From NCBI GenBank assembly GCA_900471525.1, contig UCEZ01000023.1:1-64000 (forward strand): a stretch of DNA of 64,000 bases, written 5' to 3'. Of this stretch, positions 37,035 to 48,353 are shown one piece after another; position 1 is the first letter of the stretch, and every line of letters starts with the position of its first letter. A program made the position numbers and the translations under genes. The notes under the pieces are model-generated. The model made no database searches and was not told the origin of the DNA. It was given only the letters and a program-made list of their open reading frames with translations. The DNA is from Hyphomicrobiales bacterium (GTDB taxonomy: Bacteria; Pseudomonadota; Alphaproteobacteria; Rhizobiales; Rhizobiaceae).

Positions 37035-38276
37035 TCAGCTCCGGTAATCGCCGTTGATCTCGACATATTCCTTGGTCAGATCGCAGGTATAGACTGTCGC
37101 CTTGCCCGAGCCGAGACCGATCTCGACGCGGATGGCGATGTCCTCTTCCTTCATCACGGCAGTCGCGGCCGCTTCCGAATACGTCGGGTCGCGCTCGCCT
37201 TCGACAGCGACGCGCACATCGCCGAACCATATCGCCAGCCGGTCCCGATCAGCCATTTCGCCGGACTTGCCGACAGCCATGACGACGCGGCCCCAATTGG
37301 CGTCTTCGCCCGCTACCGCGGTCTTGACCAACGGTGAATTGGCAATCGAAAGCCCGATGCGCTTCGCGGCAGCATCGCTCTCGGCACCTTCGACCGTGAC
37401 GGCGACCATCTTGCGGGCACCTTCGCCGTCGCGCACCACCTGCAATGCCAGATCCCGCAGCAGATCGTTCAGCACCGCGCGGAATTCTTCAAGCGCCGGA
37501 TCGGCAGCATTCGTGACCTTCTTCTGGCCATCCGCGGCGGCAGCACCGGTGGCGAACAGCATCAGCGTATCGGAGGTCGAGGTATCGCTGTCGACGGTGA
37601 CGGAATTGAAGGTCGGGCCGGTGCCTTCCGACAGAAGAACCTGCAATGCTTCCGGTGCGATATCGGCGTCGGTGACAACGAAGGAGAGCATGGTCGCCAT
37701 ATCCGGCGCAATCATGCCGGCACCCTTGGCGATACCGTTGATGGTGACTGTCACACCACCAATCTCGGCGCTGCGGGTGGACACCTTCGGATAGGTATCC
37801 GTGGTCATGATCGCCTTGGCGGCCTCAAACCAGAAATCACTCGTTGCCTCGGTGGTCATGTCGCTGAGAACGCCCGCGAATTTCGTCGCGTCCAGCGGTT
37901 CGCCGATCACGCCAGTCGATGCGAGGAAGACTTCACCGGTGGAGCAGCCAACCGCTTCCGAAGCCGACTGTGCCGTCAGTTCTGTCGCAGCCTTGCCCTT
38001 CTTGCCGGTGAACGCGTTGGCATTGCCGGAATTGACCACGACCGCACGGGCAACGCCGCCGGCGAGGTTCTGGCGGCAGAAATCGACCGGCGCCGAGGGG
38101 CAGCGCGACTTCGTGAAAACGCCGGCGACGGCGGCTGGCTCGTCGAAGACCATCAAGAGCACGTCCGTGCGGTTCTTGTACTTGATGCCTGCGGCGGCAG
38201 TTGCCATGCGGACGCCACGCACCGGCGGCATCTCGGCAAAGGATTTCGGGGCAAGCGGAGAAACGGAACCGGACAT
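37035..38276 (-). CDS. argJ: Bifunctional ornithine acetyltransferase / N-acetylglutamate synthase
   Basis: A 413-residue ArgJ, which recycles the acetyl group in arginine synthesis by moving it from N-acetylornithine to glutamate. The autocatalytic cleavage site is visible in [16 protein letters not shown], where Thr becomes the N-terminal nucleophile of the beta chain; the oxyanion residues (TGVIGEPL) and [10 protein letters not shown] are present. ATG 38276 is favoured over a TTG two codons upstream. The C-terminus EINGDYRS is canonical. Confidence 0.96.
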   Translation of the reverse strand: MSGSVSPLAPKSFAEMPPVRGVRMATAAAGIKYKNRTDVLLMVFDEPAAVAGVFTKSRCPSAPVDFCRQNLAGGVARAVVVNSGNANAFTGKKGKAATELTAQSASEAVGCSTGEVFLASTGVIGEPLDATKFAGVLSDMTTEATSDFWFEAAKAIMTTDTYPKVSTRSAEIGGVTVTINGIAKGAGMIAPDMATMLSFVVTDADIAPEALQVLLSEGTGPTFNSVTVDSDTSTSDTLMLFATGAAAADGQKKVTNAADPALEEFRAVLNDLLRDLALQVVRDGEGARKMVAVTVEGAESDAAAKRIGLSIANSPLVKTAVAGEDANWGRVVMAVGKSGEMADRDRLAIWFGDVRVAVEGERDPTYSEAAATAVMKEEDIAIRVEIGLGSGKATVYTCDLTKEYVEINGDYRS

Positions 38277-38387
38277 GATCAAACCTGCTTCAGCGTGACG
38301 ACCCGGCCTTCGGGCCTACAAACGAAATCCCGAAGAGCCTGACGCCTCCGGGACCTGTGGATTCTCATCGAATCTACATCAGAACAC

Positions 38388-38413
38388 ATGACCGCTCAAA
38401 GACGAGCGGTCAT
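38388..38413 (-). terminator. Hairpin after the parvulin gene
   Basis: A perfect ten-base stem ATGACCGCTC / GAGCGGTCAT with a six-base loop lies 12 bases past the stop codon of the peptidylprolyl isomerase gene. No T-tract follows on the minus strand, so it may stabilise or attenuate rather than fully terminate the transcript toward argJ. Confidence 0.6.
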
Positions 38414-38425
38414 GCTCCAGTGTCA

Positions 38426-39286
38426 TCAATTGGCGGTCTCAGCCTTGTTGGCGTCGTCATACGCCTTCTTGAGCGCCGGATCGGTGATATCGACGCCGGC
38501 GTCCTTCTTGGCAGCGGCCAAAAGGTCGATGTACTTGTCGCGCATGACGAGTTGCTTGACCTGCGGCTCGACCTGTTCGAGCGGCGGCGGCGGCTGCATG
38601 CGCTTGTCTTCGAGCAGGATGACATGGAAGCCGAACTGGGTCTTCACCGGCGCTTCCGTGTACTTGCCCTTTTCGAGCTTGAAGGCAGCCTCGGAGAATT
38701 CAGGAACCATGCGGTCCTTGGTGAAGTAACCGAGATCACCACCGTCCGCCTTGTTCGGGTCTGTCGACTTTTCCTTGGCGAGCGCTGCAAAGTCCTTGCC
38801 GCCATCGAGGTCCTTGATGATTGCCTTGGCTTCGTCCTCGGTCTTCACGAGAATGTGGCGCGCCTTGACTTCTTCTTGCGGAGGAATCTTGGCAATTTCT
38901 GCGTCGTAACGCGCCTTGACCTCTTCTGGCTTCACGGCATCGACAACGTGCTTCTTGAAGAAGGCGTTGTGCAATTCGCGGTCGGTGAGGTAGGCGATGC
39001 GCTTCTTGAAGTCTTCACCGTTCTGAAGACCTTCCTTGTCGGCATCCTTGGCGAGAAGCTTGACGTCGATCAGACCCGAAAGGGCCGCAGCGCGCTTCTG
39101 CTCTTCCGGCAACTGGGCCAGCTGCGGGTCGAGACCGGTCATGGCCATATCCAGCTCGGACTTGTGGATCTCCGTACCACCGACCTTGGCGATGACCGGA
39201 TCGGCGGCATCCTGCGCGAGCGCCGGGCCTTGGGCAGCCATGACGGCGACCAGGGCAACTGCCGCAAGCATCTTGTATTTCAACAT
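38426..39286 (-). CDS. Periplasmic parvulin-type peptidylprolyl isomerase
   Basis: A 286-residue exported chaperone: signal peptide ending ...AAQGPALAQD, an N-terminal SurA-like helical domain, and a parvulin domain (KARHILVKTEDEAKAIIKDL through TQFGFHVILLEDKR). It folds envelope proteins. The start ATG 39286 is chosen because GGAAGG lies seven bases upstream. The gene diverges from secA, giving a secretion-and-folding pair, and is followed by argJ. Confidence 0.93.
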   Translation of the reverse strand: MLKYKMLAAVALVAVMAAQGPALAQDAADPVIAKVGGTEIHKSELDMAMTGLDPQLAQLPEEQKRAAALSGLIDVKLLAKDADKEGLQNGEDFKKRIAYLTDRELHNAFFKKHVVDAVKPEEVKARYDAEIAKIPPQEEVKARHILVKTEDEAKAIIKDLDGGKDFAALAKEKSTDPNKADGGDLGYFTKDRMVPEFSEAAFKLEKGKYTEAPVKTQFGFHVILLEDKRMQPPPPLEQVEPQVKQLVMRDKYIDLLAAAKKDAGVDITDPALKKAYDDANKAETAN

Positions 39287-39579
39287 CCTCATACCTTCCA
39301 CGCTGGTATCCCGGAACCGCGATCACGGCCGGCTCGAGCGGTCCACATCATCAGATTGTGGCCGTTCTGTAGCCCCATACCAAGGAATGATGACAGAAAC
39401 CCATAATATGCGGGATTCCATCGTTCATCCTTGGCAGCCGCGAACCTCAACTCCCGTTGACATAATTCGACCCCCCTCTTATCTGTCACGCAACCTCGCG
39501 TCCAGAACACTTCCGGGCGTTTCATAGTATTTCGCGGAATTTCAACCGCATTGGCGATATAGAAGAAAGGACCATTCTT

Positions 39580-42291
39580 ATGGTCAGTCTCGGCGGCCTC
39601 GCCCGCAAAATTTTCGGCTCATCGAATGACCGGCGCGTGCGCGGCTACAAGGCGAAGGTCGATGCCATCAATGCGCTGGAAGCTGAAACCAAAGCGCTTT
39701 CCGATGAGGCGCTGGCTGCAAAGACCGTTGAATTCCGCAAGCAATTGGCCGACGGCAAGACGCTTGAGGACCTCCTGGTCCCGGCCTTCGCCGTTGTCCG
39801 CGAAGCCGCTCGCCGCACGCTCGGTCTGCGTCCCTTCGACGTCCAGCTGATCGGCGGCATGATCCTGCACGAGAAGTCGATCGCCGAAATGAAAACCGGT
39901 GAAGGCAAGACGCTGGTGGCGACCCTGCCGGTCTACCTCAACGCGCTCGCCAGCAAGGGCGTGCATGTGGTCACCGTCAACGACTACCTTGCCACCCGCG
40001 ACTCGGCGACGATGAACCGAATCTATTCGTTCCTCGGCATGACCACCGGCGTCATCGTCCATGGCCTCACCGACGACCAGCGCCGCGCGGCCTATGCCTG
40101 CGACGTCACCTACGCGACCAACAACGAACTCGGCTTCGACTATCTGCGCGACAACATGAAGTACGAGCGCAGCCAGATGGTTCAGCGCGGTCACTTCTTC
40201 GCGATCGTCGACGAAGTGGACTCGATCCTCGTCGATGAAGCCCGCACGCCGCTGATCATTTCCGGCCCGCTCGACGACCGTTCCGAACTCTACAACACGA
40301 TCGACCGGTTCATCCCGCTCCTCTCTGCGGAAGACTACGAAATCGACGAGAAGCAGCGCTCCGCCAACTTCTCCGAGGATGGCACCGAGAAGCTCGAAAA
40401 CCTGCTGCGCGCTGCAAACCTGCTCAAGGGCGAGACGCTTTACGACGTCGAGAACGTCGCGATCGTCCACCACGTCAACAACGCGCTGAAAGCCCACAAG
40501 CTCTTCCAAAAGGACAAGGACTACATCGTCCGTAACGACGAGATCGTCATCATCGACGAATTTACCGGTCGCATGATGCCGGGCCGCCGCTATTCGGAAG
40601 GCCAGCACCAGGCGCTTGAAGCCAAGGAAAAGGTCACCATCCAGCCGGAAAACCAGACCCTGGCCTCCGTTACCTTCCAGAACTATTTCCGCATGTACAA
40701 GAAGCTCGGCGGCATGACCGGCACGGCTTCCACCGAAGCCGAAGAATTCGGCAACATCTACGGCCTGGAAGTCGTTGAAGTGCCGACCAACCTGCCGATC
40801 AAGCGCCTCGACGAGGACGACGAGGTCTACCGGACGGCGGAAGAGAAATACAAGGCGATCATCGCCGAGATCAAAGACTCGCAGGACCGTCAACAACCGG
40901 TCCTGGTTGGCACCACGTCGATCGAAAAGTCCGAGCTTCTGGCCGAGATGCTGAAGAAGGCCGGCTTCAAGAATTTCCAGGTTCTGAACGCCCGCTATCA
41001 CGAGCAGGAAGCCTATATCGTCTCGCAGGCCGGCGTTCCGGGCGCCGTCACGATCGCTACCAACATGGCCGGCCGCGGGACCGACATCCAGCTCGGTGGT
41101 AACCTCGAAATGCGTATCGAACGTGAACTCGGCGAGATGGAACATGGGTCCGAGCGCGACGAGAAGGAAGCCGCGATCAGGGTCGAGGTTCAGCGCCTGA
41201 AGGATATCGCGCTGGCTGCCGGCGGCCTCTACGTATTGGCGACCGAACGACATGAAAGCCGCCGTATCGACAATCAGCTGCGCGGCCGTTCCGGCCGTCA
41301 GGGCGACCCGGGCCGGTCGAAATTCTTCCTGTCCCTGCAGGACGACCTGATGCGTATCTTCGGTTCCGACCGCATGGATTCGATGCTGCAGAAGCTTGGT
41401 CTCAAAGAAGGCGAAGCGATCGTCCACCCCTGGATCAACAAGGCGCTGGAGCGCGCGCAGAAGAAGGTCGAAGCCCGCAACTTCGACACCCGTAAAAACC
41501 TTCTGAAATACGACGATGTCTTGAACGACCAGCGCAAGGTGATCTTCGAACAGCGCATCGAGATGATGGACGCGACGGACATCTCCGAAACGGTCGCCGA
41601 CATGCGCCACGAGGTCATCGAGGACATCGTCGCCAAGCGCATTCCGGAAAAGGCCTATGCCGAACAGTGGGATGCCGTCGGCCTCAAGACCGACGCGCAG
41701 AACTCCCTCAACCTCGATCTGCCGATCGTCGAATGGGCGGCCGAGGAAGGTATCGACGAGAATGACATCCGCGAGCGGATCGCCGCCGAGGCCGACAAGG
41801 CCGCAGCGGACCGCGCCGAGCGTTTCGGCCCGGACATCATGCTGTACGTCGAGCGTTCGGTGGTGCTGCAGACGCTGGACCACCTTTGGCGCGAGCATAT
41901 CGTCAACCTCGACCACCTGCGCTCCGTCATCGGCTTCCGCGGCTACGCACAGCGCGACCCGCTGCAGGAATACAAGTCGGAAGCCTTCGAGCTGTTTCAG
42001 GCGCTTCTGGCAAACCTGCGCCAGGCCGTGACGGCACAACTGATGCGCGTCGAACTGGTGCGCGAGGCGGCCGAAGCACCGCAGCCCGCGCCGCCGCAGA
42101 TGGTCGGCCATCACATTGATCCGGTGACCGGCGAGGACGACTTCGCCGACAGCGTCAACCTGAACTTCGTCGAGCCGGAAAACCGCGATCCGCAGGATCC
42201 CTCGAGCTGGGGCAAGGTCGCCCGCAACGAAGCCTGCCCTTGTGGGTCGGGCAAGAAATACAAGCACTGCCATGGTGCGTTTGAAGCATGA
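39580..42291 (+). CDS. secA: Protein translocase subunit SecA
   Basis: A 903-residue preprotein translocase ATPase. Walker A is [14 protein letters not shown], the DEAD-like motif is [16 protein letters not shown], and the C-terminal metal-binding [14 protein letters not shown] that contacts SecB is intact. It pushes unfolded proteins through SecYEG. AGGA precedes the start and a terminator follows at 42297. Confidence 0.98.
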   Translation: MVSLGGLARKIFGSSNDRRVRGYKAKVDAINALEAETKALSDEALAAKTVEFRKQLADGKTLEDLLVPAFAVVREAARRTLGLRPFDVQLIGGMILHEKSIAEMKTGEGKTLVATLPVYLNALASKGVHVVTVNDYLATRDSATMNRIYSFLGMTTGVIVHGLTDDQRRAAYACDVTYATNNELGFDYLRDNMKYERSQMVQRGHFFAIVDEVDSILVDEARTPLIISGPLDDRSELYNTIDRFIPLLSAEDYEIDEKQRSANFSEDGTEKLENLLRAANLLKGETLYDVENVAIVHHVNNALKAHKLFQKDKDYIVRNDEIVIIDEFTGRMMPGRRYSEGQHQALEAKEKVTIQPENQTLASVTFQNYFRMYKKLGGMTGTASTEAEEFGNIYGLEVVEVPTNLPIKRLDEDDEVYRTAEEKYKAIIAEIKDSQDRQQPVLVGTTSIEKSELLAEMLKKAGFKNFQVLNARYHEQEAYIVSQAGVPGAVTIATNMAGRGTDIQLGGNLEMRIERELGEMEHGSERDEKEAAIRVEVQRLKDIALAAGGLYVLATERHESRRIDNQLRGRSGRQGDPGRSKFFLSLQDDLMRIFGSDRMDSMLQKLGLKEGEAIVHPWINKALERAQKKVEARNFDTRKNLLKYDDVLNDQRKVIFEQRIEMMDATDISETVADMRHEVIEDIVAKRIPEKAYAEQWDAVGLKTDAQNSLNLDLPIVEWAAEEGIDENDIRERIAAEADKAAADRAERFGPDIMLYVERSVVLQTLDHLWREHIVNLDHLRSVIGFRGYAQRDPLQEYKSEAFELFQALLANLRQAVTAQLMRVELVREAAEAPQPAPPQMVGHHIDPVTGEDDFADSVNLNFVEPENRDPQDPSSWGKVARNEACPCGSGKKYKHCHGAFEA

Positions 42292-42296
42292 CGATC

Positions 42297-42321
42297 AATG
42301 CCGCCTCCGGGCGGCATTTTT
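42297..42321 (+). terminator. Rho-independent terminator of secA
   Basis: AATGCCGCC and GGCGGCATT pair around a TCCG loop and are followed by T-rich sequence, six bases past the secA stop codon. Confidence 0.9.
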
Positions 42322-42470
42322 CTTTCCGGCATGCGCTGCCTGCGGAATAAGTTTGCCTCGATCAATAACGGTCGTTGGTTGGCATTTGCCGAACAAGCTG
42401 CACCCTTTGTTAACGCTGTTCTGTCAAGACTGGCGTCCTGTTTTGCGTAGTTTCGGGTACTCCATTGTTG

Positions 42471-43892
42471 ATGGCAGCGTGTCAAACGGCTGGACGAATC
42501 TTGCCGCCCGCATGGAGGGAACGGCTGTCGCCGCTGTTTGAAAAGCTCCTCCCCGTTCTGACTAGCAGCGATCCCAAGCATATGGCCCAGCGCATGGCGC
42601 TCGTCGCCTTTGCCATCCGCGTCGTCAGCGCCGCCATCGCGTTCGTTTCACAGATCATCCTGGCCCGCGTCATGGGTGAGTTCGAATACGGCATCTTCGT
42701 CTTCGTCTGGGTGCTGGTGGTGCTGTTCGGCAACCTTTCCTGCCTCGGCTTCCATACCGCGATCATCCGCTTCCTGCCGCAATATCATGCTCGCGAAGCT
42801 CTGGCGGAAATCCGCGGGATAACGACGACGGTGCGCATTTTTGCGCTTATCTCCGCGACAGCGCTTGCCACCATCGGCATCGCCGGGCTCTGGCTGTTCG
42901 GCGACCATATCGAAAGCTACTATCTCGTGCCGCTCTATCTCGGCATCTTCTCGCTGCCGATGATCGCGCTCGGCGATGTCATGGACGGAACGTCGCGCGC
43001 CCATAGCTGGGCCGTTTCGGCGATGAGCCCGACCTACATCATCCGGCCGGTGCTGATCCTCGCCCTGATGATGCTCGCCGTGGCGATCGGCGAACCGCAT
43101 ACGGCCCGCACCGCCATGATTGCGGCCATGGCAGCCACCTACCTCACCAGCGTCAGTCAGTTCTTCATCCTGACGCGGCGCTTGCGCCGGCGCTACATCA
43201 AAGGCCCGAGCCGGATCGAGTTCGGTACGTGGTTCCGCGTCGCGGTGCCGATCTTCCTGATCGAGGGCTTCGGCTTCATGCTGACCAATTCCGACGTCGT
43301 CATCGTCGGGCTCTACCTCGATCCGGCAAGCGTCGCGATCTATTTCGCAGCCGCCAAGACCATGGCGCTGGTCCACTTTGTGATGTTCTCGGTCAAGGCA
43401 GCCGCATCCCCGCGCTTTTCCGCCGCCATGGCCAATCCGGATCGCCAACAGCTTGCGGTCATTGCCGTGGAAAGCGCCAGATGGTCGTTCTGGCCGTCGC
43501 TGGTCGTCGGTCTGATGGTCCTTGCCTGCGGTTCGTTCCTGTTGTCGCTGTTCGGCCCGGCCTTCGTCGCCGGCTATTCGCTGATGGCCATCCTGTTTGC
43601 CGGCATCATGGCCAAGGCCCTGATCGGCCCAGCCGAAGCCTTCCTCACCATGGCTGGCCAGCAGAAGCTCTGCGTCGCGCTCTATGCTGCGGCCCTCGTC
43701 TGCAATCTGGCACTGAACGTTACGATGATCCCGTTGTTCGGGCTGACCGGCGCTGCGATCGCCACGGCCGGCGCCATGTTCGTCGAGGCGATCCTTCTTC
43801 ACGTCGCCGTGCGCCGCACCTTCGGCATCGTTCTCTTCGCCTTTGCCGACCCACATGCCAGAACCATCAAATCAGAGGCACCCCGCTCATGA
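42471..43892 (+). CDS. Oligosaccharide/polysaccharide flippase family protein
   Basis: A 473-residue integral membrane protein with about 12-14 hydrophobic helices of the MATE-like flippase superfamily; RVVSAAIAFVSQIILARVMGEFEYG and ILFAGIMAKALIGPAEAFLTMAGQQK are characteristic. Such proteins move lipid-linked sugars across the inner membrane for surface polysaccharide. The ATG 42471 is used; a TTG two codons earlier is possible. The next gene overlaps by four bases, so the flippase and acetyltransferase are probably one unit. Confidence 0.87.
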   Translation: MAACQTAGRILPPAWRERLSPLFEKLLPVLTSSDPKHMAQRMALVAFAIRVVSAAIAFVSQIILARVMGEFEYGIFVFVWVLVVLFGNLSCLGFHTAIIRFLPQYHAREALAEIRGITTTVRIFALISATALATIGIAGLWLFGDHIESYYLVPLYLGIFSLPMIALGDVMDGTSRAHSWAVSAMSPTYIIRPVLILALMMLAVAIGEPHTARTAMIAAMAATYLTSVSQFFILTRRLRRRYIKGPSRIEFGTWFRVAVPIFLIEGFGFMLTNSDVVIVGLYLDPASVAIYFAAAKTMALVHFVMFSVKAAASPRFSAAMANPDRQQLAVIAVESARWSFWPSLVVGLMVLACGSFLLSLFGPAFVAGYSLMAILFAGIMAKALIGPAEAFLTMAGQQKLCVALYAAALVCNLALNVTMIPLFGLTGAAIATAGAMFVEAILLHVAVRRTFGIVLFAFADPHARTIKSEAPRS

Positions 43893-45172
43893 CCGGCAAT
43901 CCGCACTTTCCAGACGACGCCAACAGCCGGTCGGCACGCATCCTCGGCGGTCTTGTTCCGCCGGCGCCCGAACGGCCGGTTGCCGACAACACCATCGCCG
44001 TCGGTCGCCCGGGGCGGCAGCTTTGCCTTTATCCGGCACGCCAGGGCTATGAGCTGCAGACCGAGTTGGATTTCCTCTCCAACCGGGCGATGGAGCCGAA
44101 CGTCTTCTTCACCGGTCGTTTCCTCGCACCAGCCATGCCGCGTCTGGAAGACCGGATCATCCGCCTGGCGCTGATCCGTGACAATGACGAGCGGCGCAGC
44201 CGCATCCGCTTCCTGATGCCGTTCTCGATCGAGAAGCCGGGCTTTTCGATCGGTGCGCCGATCATCCGCGCGTGGTCCAATCCTTTCGGGCCGCTTGGCG
44301 TACCGCTGCTCGACGCCGAGGATGCGGCCGAAACAATCGACAACCTCTACGAGGCCTTCACCAGCCCGTCGGCGGGCCTGCCGGGTGTCCTCGTGCTTCC
44401 CGATATTCGCCTGAAGGGCAAGTTCGCCCAGCTGGCCCGCGCCGTCGCCATCGGCCGCAACCTGCCGCTGACCGTGACGGACACCTTTACCCGGCCGATG
44501 CTGGAGAGCCTGCAGGACGGCCAGACCTATCTGCGCCACGCGATCAGCTCTGCACATCTGCGCGAATTGCGGCGGCAATGGAACCTGCTGGAAGGTATCG
44601 GCCGCGTGTCCTACAACGTCGCCCGCCAGCCGGCCGATATCCGGGTTCGCATGGAAGAATTCCTGGCACTGGAAGCGAGTGGCTGGAAGGGGCGCCAGCG
44701 GACGGCCATGGTGCTCGACCGCTACCGTGCCGCCTTTGCGCGCGAAGCCATCACCAATCTTGCCGAAGCCGACAGCGTACGCATCCACACGATCGATCTC
44801 GACGGTGCGGCGATCGCCTCGATGATCGTCCTGATGATGGCGGGTGAGGCCTATACCTGGAAGACGGCCTATGACGAGCAGTATGCCAAATATTCGCCCG
44901 GCAAACTGCTTCTGGCCGAGCTGACGGAATGGCATCTCGACGATGCCAACATCATGCGTTCCGACAGCTGCGCCACGCCCGACCACCCGGTGATGAGCCG
45001 TTTCTGGGAGGAGCGCGAGGACATGGGCACGCTTGTGATCGGTCTTAACCAGAATCGCGACCGCGACGTGCGCCAGGTGGCAGCCCAGCTCCATCTCTAC
45101 CGCAATACCCGCAACATGGCGCGGCTGCTGCGCGAGAAGATCCGCTCGCTGGCGCCACGCTCGCTACGCTGA
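43889..45172 (+). CDS. GNAT-type acetyltransferase (CelD/BioF2-like domain)
   Basis: A 427-residue protein starting MTGNPHFPDDANSRS at an ATG that overlaps the flippase stop codon (ATGA). The C-terminal half (about 240-400) carries the acetyltransferase domain with LDGAAIASMIVLMMAGEAYTWKTAYDEQYAKYSPGKLLL, as in CelD-type proteins of exopolysaccharide and cellulose loci. The coupling to a flippase suggests acetylation or amino-acylation of a surface polysaccharide; the target is unknown. A long frame extension upstream inside the flippase gene is not used. Confidence 0.85.
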   Translation: MTGNPHFPDDANSRSARILGGLVPPAPERPVADNTIAVGRPGRQLCLYPARQGYELQTELDFLSNRAMEPNVFFTGRFLAPAMPRLEDRIIRLALIRDNDERRSRIRFLMPFSIEKPGFSIGAPIIRAWSNPFGPLGVPLLDAEDAAETIDNLYEAFTSPSAGLPGVLVLPDIRLKGKFAQLARAVAIGRNLPLTVTDTFTRPMLESLQDGQTYLRHAISSAHLRELRRQWNLLEGIGRVSYNVARQPADIRVRMEEFLALEASGWKGRQRTAMVLDRYRAAFAREAITNLAEADSVRIHTIDLDGAAIASMIVLMMAGEAYTWKTAYDEQYAKYSPGKLLLAELTEWHLDDANIMRSDSCATPDHPVMSRFWEEREDMGTLVIGLNQNRDRDVRQVAAQLHLYRNTRNMARLLREKIRSLAPRSLR

Positions 45173-45209
45173 GGCAGACTCTGGTGTATGCGAGCGGACG
45201 AAGAGGGAA

Positions 45210-46838
45210 TTACCCCTCCGCGATCGCCCGGTCGCGAAGGATACGGCGGATGACCTTGCCGGACGTCGTCAGCGGCAGGCTGTCGAGAAATTCGATCTCA
45301 CGCGGATATTCGTGCATCGATAACCGGGTCTTGACCCAGTTGCGGATATCGACCTCGAGCGCCGGCCCGGCCTCGTAGCCCGCCTTCAGCACGACATAGG
45401 CCTTGACGATCTCGGTGCGCACCGGGTCGGGCTTGCCGATGGCGGCCGCAAGTTGAACGGCCGGATGGCCTGCCAGACAGTCCTCGATCTCGCCCGGGCC
45501 GATCCGGTAGCCGGACGAGGTGATGACATCGTCGTCCCGCCCGAAGAAGGTGATGTAGCCCTCTTCATCTTGAACACCCTGGTCACCTGTCGTCATCCAG
45601 TCGCCGATGAATTTTGCCGATGTCGCTGCATCATTCTTCCAGTAGCCGAGAAACATCACCGGGTCCGGGCGACGCACGGCGACCTGGCCGACGCTGCCGA
45701 CGGGAAGCACCCTGCCCTCACCGTCGATGATCGCAACATCATGGCCGGGTGCAGGCTTACCCATTGAACCGGGCTTCAGCACACCGAGATTGGCGGCGGA
45801 CGACAGCACGATGTTGCATTCCGTCTGGCCGTAGAATTCGTTGACCGACACGCCAAAGGCTTCGCTTGCCTGTTCCCAGGTCTCTCGCCCAAGTGATTCA
45901 CCAGCCGAGCCGATGGTACGCAGGTTGAGCCTGTAGAGCGAGCGCGGATTTTCCACCGACTTCATCAGCCGCAACGCCGTCGGGGGGATGAAGGCATTGC
46001 GCACGTCCATCTCTTCCAGAATGCGGAATGCCATGTGCGGGTCGAACTTCTGGCCGGGCGAGGAAACCACGGGAACGCCAAGCAGCAGCGACGGCAAGAG
46101 CGCGTTCAGCAGACCGCCCGCCCAGGCCCAGTCGGCCGGCGTCCACATCCGGTCGCCCGGCTGCGGCAGGAAGGCATGATGGAACTGGAAGCCGGGGATA
46201 TGGCCGAGCAGCACCCGATGCCCATGCAGCGCGCCCTTCGGTGGACCCGTGGTGCCCGATGTGTAGATCATCATCGCCGGATCGTCCGGCGTAGTATCGG
46301 CAGCGGCAAATGTGAGCGCGTGACCTTCCGCAAGCGCCGCGAAGGCGACGGTTTCCGGCGCGTCTCCATCCACCAGCACGACGGATTTCAGCTCCGGTAG
46401 CTGACGGCGGAGCGCCGCGATCTTCTCATAGCCAAAGCGATTGGTGATGACGGCGGCGGCACCCGCGTCACGCAGCCGATATTCTAACGCCTCGACGCCG
46501 AACAGAAGAGCAAGCGGCAGCGCGATGGCGCCGAGCTTGTAAATGCCCGCATGGGCGATCGCGGTCTCGAAGCTCTGGGGCAGAAGGATCGCAACCCGGT
46601 CTCCGGGCCTGACGCCCTGCTCCAGAAGGCCGTGGGCAAAGGAAGATGACCGCGCTGCGAAGGCGCCGTAGGTCAGCGACAGATGCGCACCATCGGGGCT
46701 GAAATGCTGCAGGCAGACCCGCTCCGGGTCGCGCTTTGCCCAGACATCGCTGACGGCCGTGCCGATATTGAATTTTGCCGGAATCTGCCAACGGAAGTCC
46801 CGGCGGAGGTTTTCATAGGTATCGCTGATCGGAAGCAT
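45210..46838 (-). CDS. Acyl-CoA synthetase (AMP-forming)
   Basis: A 542-residue ANL-superfamily enzyme that activates carboxylic acids to acyl-CoA through an acyl-adenylate. The P-loop MMIYTSGTTGPPKG, the EFYGQTECN motif, GDWMTTGD and the C-terminal catalytic lysine in LTTSGKVIRR are intact. The N-terminus WDNLRRDF-like sequence is typical of medium-chain or acetyl-type enzymes; the substrate is not clear. The start is ATG 46838; a frame extension to 46877 adds 13 residues. Confidence 0.9.
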   Translation of the reverse strand: MLPISDTYENLRRDFRWQIPAKFNIGTAVSDVWAKRDPERVCLQHFSPDGAHLSLTYGAFAARSSSFAHGLLEQGVRPGDRVAILLPQSFETAIAHAGIYKLGAIALPLALLFGVEALEYRLRDAGAAAVITNRFGYEKIAALRRQLPELKSVVLVDGDAPETVAFAALAEGHALTFAAADTTPDDPAMMIYTSGTTGPPKGALHGHRVLLGHIPGFQFHHAFLPQPGDRMWTPADWAWAGGLLNALLPSLLLGVPVVSSPGQKFDPHMAFRILEEMDVRNAFIPPTALRLMKSVENPRSLYRLNLRTIGSAGESLGRETWEQASEAFGVSVNEFYGQTECNIVLSSAANLGVLKPGSMGKPAPGHDVAIIDGEGRVLPVGSVGQVAVRRPDPVMFLGYWKNDAATSAKFIGDWMTTGDQGVQDEEGYITFFGRDDDVITSSGYRIGPGEIEDCLAGHPAVQLAAAIGKPDPVRTEIVKAYVVLKAGYEAGPALEVDIRNWVKTRLSMHEYPREIEFLDSLPLTTSGKVIRRILRDRAIAEG

Positions 46839-46996
46839 GTGCCCGCCGGAAAAATTTCGCTGCAGTGCACCTAACACTTCTGAAGAAGGGACATCAACTC
46901 TAGACGTAGGGCCGTCTCGATTGCAGTTCCTCGGAGGGAATATTACTACATTCTAATTCAATTATTTATCCGGTCTTGAAGGGGGAGGATTCTTTC

Positions 46997-48307
46997 ATGG
47001 CAATTTTTACATCGTTTTTCCCGGGCGGAGTATATCCGGATCACTATAGCCCTGCCTTGCCGGGTTTCGACTATCTCCCGTTTTTCGACGAGATCGTTAA
47101 TCTCGGTCAAGCGACACAGACCGCGAAGGCATCGAACGCTATCAAATTTGATCTTTCCAATGGATTGAAACTGAAACTGGTCGGCACTTTGTTCGCTTTC
47201 GATTCGAGCGGCAACCCGATCGGCGGGACGGTGACCGCCATCGTCGTCTACCTCCACGACGGCACAACCAAAATGCAGCAACTGACGGGATTGAATATCT
47301 CGCTCGAAACCTTCTTCGATGCCCTCGACGTCTTCGACCAGTATTCAATGGCGCGGTTCCTGATGCACGGAAACGACACCCTCACCGGCAATGCCGGCGA
47401 CCAGACCCTCGTAGGCTATGGTGGTAACGACAAGTTCATCGGGGGATCGGGCGGGGACTTCGTCGTGGGCGGCGAAGGCAGGGACACCTATGACGGCAAT
47501 GGCAGCGACTACGATACGCTTTCCTTCGACGATGCGTATTACACGCCCTCGGCCTATCGCGGTATCAATCTGAATTCGACCACGGGCAAGGTCACCGATC
47601 CCTGGGGCAATATCGAGACTTTCACGGAATTCGAACATTTCCGCGGAACGCAATTCAGGGATACTTTCACCGGCTCGAGCCAAAATGAACAATTCATGGG
47701 GCTTGGCGGCCGCGATACGATCAACGGCGGCGGCGGCATCGATACTGTTCGCTATGATCGCGACGAAAACCGCGACGGCACCGGCAGCGTGACTGTCAAT
47801 CTGTTGACCGGAAAGGCGATCGACGGGTTCGGCAAAACCGACACGCTGACCAGCATCGAACGCGCACGGACCGGCAGTGCTTCCGACAAGCTCTACGGCA
47901 ATTCGAGCGACAACGAATTCAGGGCGGGCGGAGGCAATGATTTGCTGTCCGGCGGTCTCGGTAATGACACGCTGCGCGGCGATGGCGGCAAGGACCTCTT
48001 CCTGTTCGACACGAAGCTCAACTCATTTACCAATGTGGACACCATCCAGGATTTCAGCGTCGCAGCCGACACGATACGCCTGGATCATGACATCTTTGCC
48101 GCTTTGGCAACCGGCGCGCTTGCAGCTTCCGCCTTCCGGGCAAACACCACCGGGCTGGCCGGCGACAGCAGTGACCGCATCATCTACGAGACCGACACCG
48201 GTAAACTATTCTACGACAGCAATGGCACCGGGACTGGTGGCGGTGTGCTTTTCGCAACGATCGAAAACAAAGCGGCCCTGACGGTGGCTGACTTCTTCGT
48301 CGTCTGA
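46997..48307 (+). CDS. RTX-type calcium-binding repeat protein
   Basis: A 436-residue acidic protein. The first 120 residues have no recognised domain; from about 125 onward it carries several RTX nonapeptide groups of the GGxGxDxUx kind (GNDTLTGNAGDQTLVGYGGND, GGRDTINGGGGIDTV, GGGNDLLSGGLGNDTLRGDGG). The C-terminal region with FDTKLNSFTNVDTIQDFSVAADTIRLD is the usual end of type I-secreted RTX proteins. Secretion by a type I system is therefore likely, although no transporter genes are adjacent. GGGGGAGG precedes the ATG at 46997. Confidence 0.88.
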   Translation: MAIFTSFFPGGVYPDHYSPALPGFDYLPFFDEIVNLGQATQTAKASNAIKFDLSNGLKLKLVGTLFAFDSSGNPIGGTVTAIVVYLHDGTTKMQQLTGLNISLETFFDALDVFDQYSMARFLMHGNDTLTGNAGDQTLVGYGGNDKFIGGSGGDFVVGGEGRDTYDGNGSDYDTLSFDDAYYTPSAYRGINLNSTTGKVTDPWGNIETFTEFEHFRGTQFRDTFTGSSQNEQFMGLGGRDTINGGGGIDTVRYDRDENRDGTGSVTVNLLTGKAIDGFGKTDTLTSIERARTGSASDKLYGNSSDNEFRAGGGNDLLSGGLGNDTLRGDGGKDLFLFDTKLNSFTNVDTIQDFSVAADTIRLDHDIFAALATGALAASAFRANTTGLAGDSSDRIIYETDTGKLFYDSNGTGTGGGVLFATIENKAALTVADFFVV

Positions 48308-48353
48308 CTTCTGAATTGCAGGCTCGGGGAGAATGCGCCCGAAATTGCGCGGT

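Noticed and set aside
39619-42273. Very long open frame antisense to secA
   Set aside because: It lies entirely opposite a clear secA gene and has the composition of a complementary high-GC reading; no domain or ribosome site supports it.
43229-43888. Upstream extension of the GNAT gene inside the flippase gene
   Set aside because: The ATGA overlap at 43889 gives a natural start, and the extension reads a different frame of the flippase.
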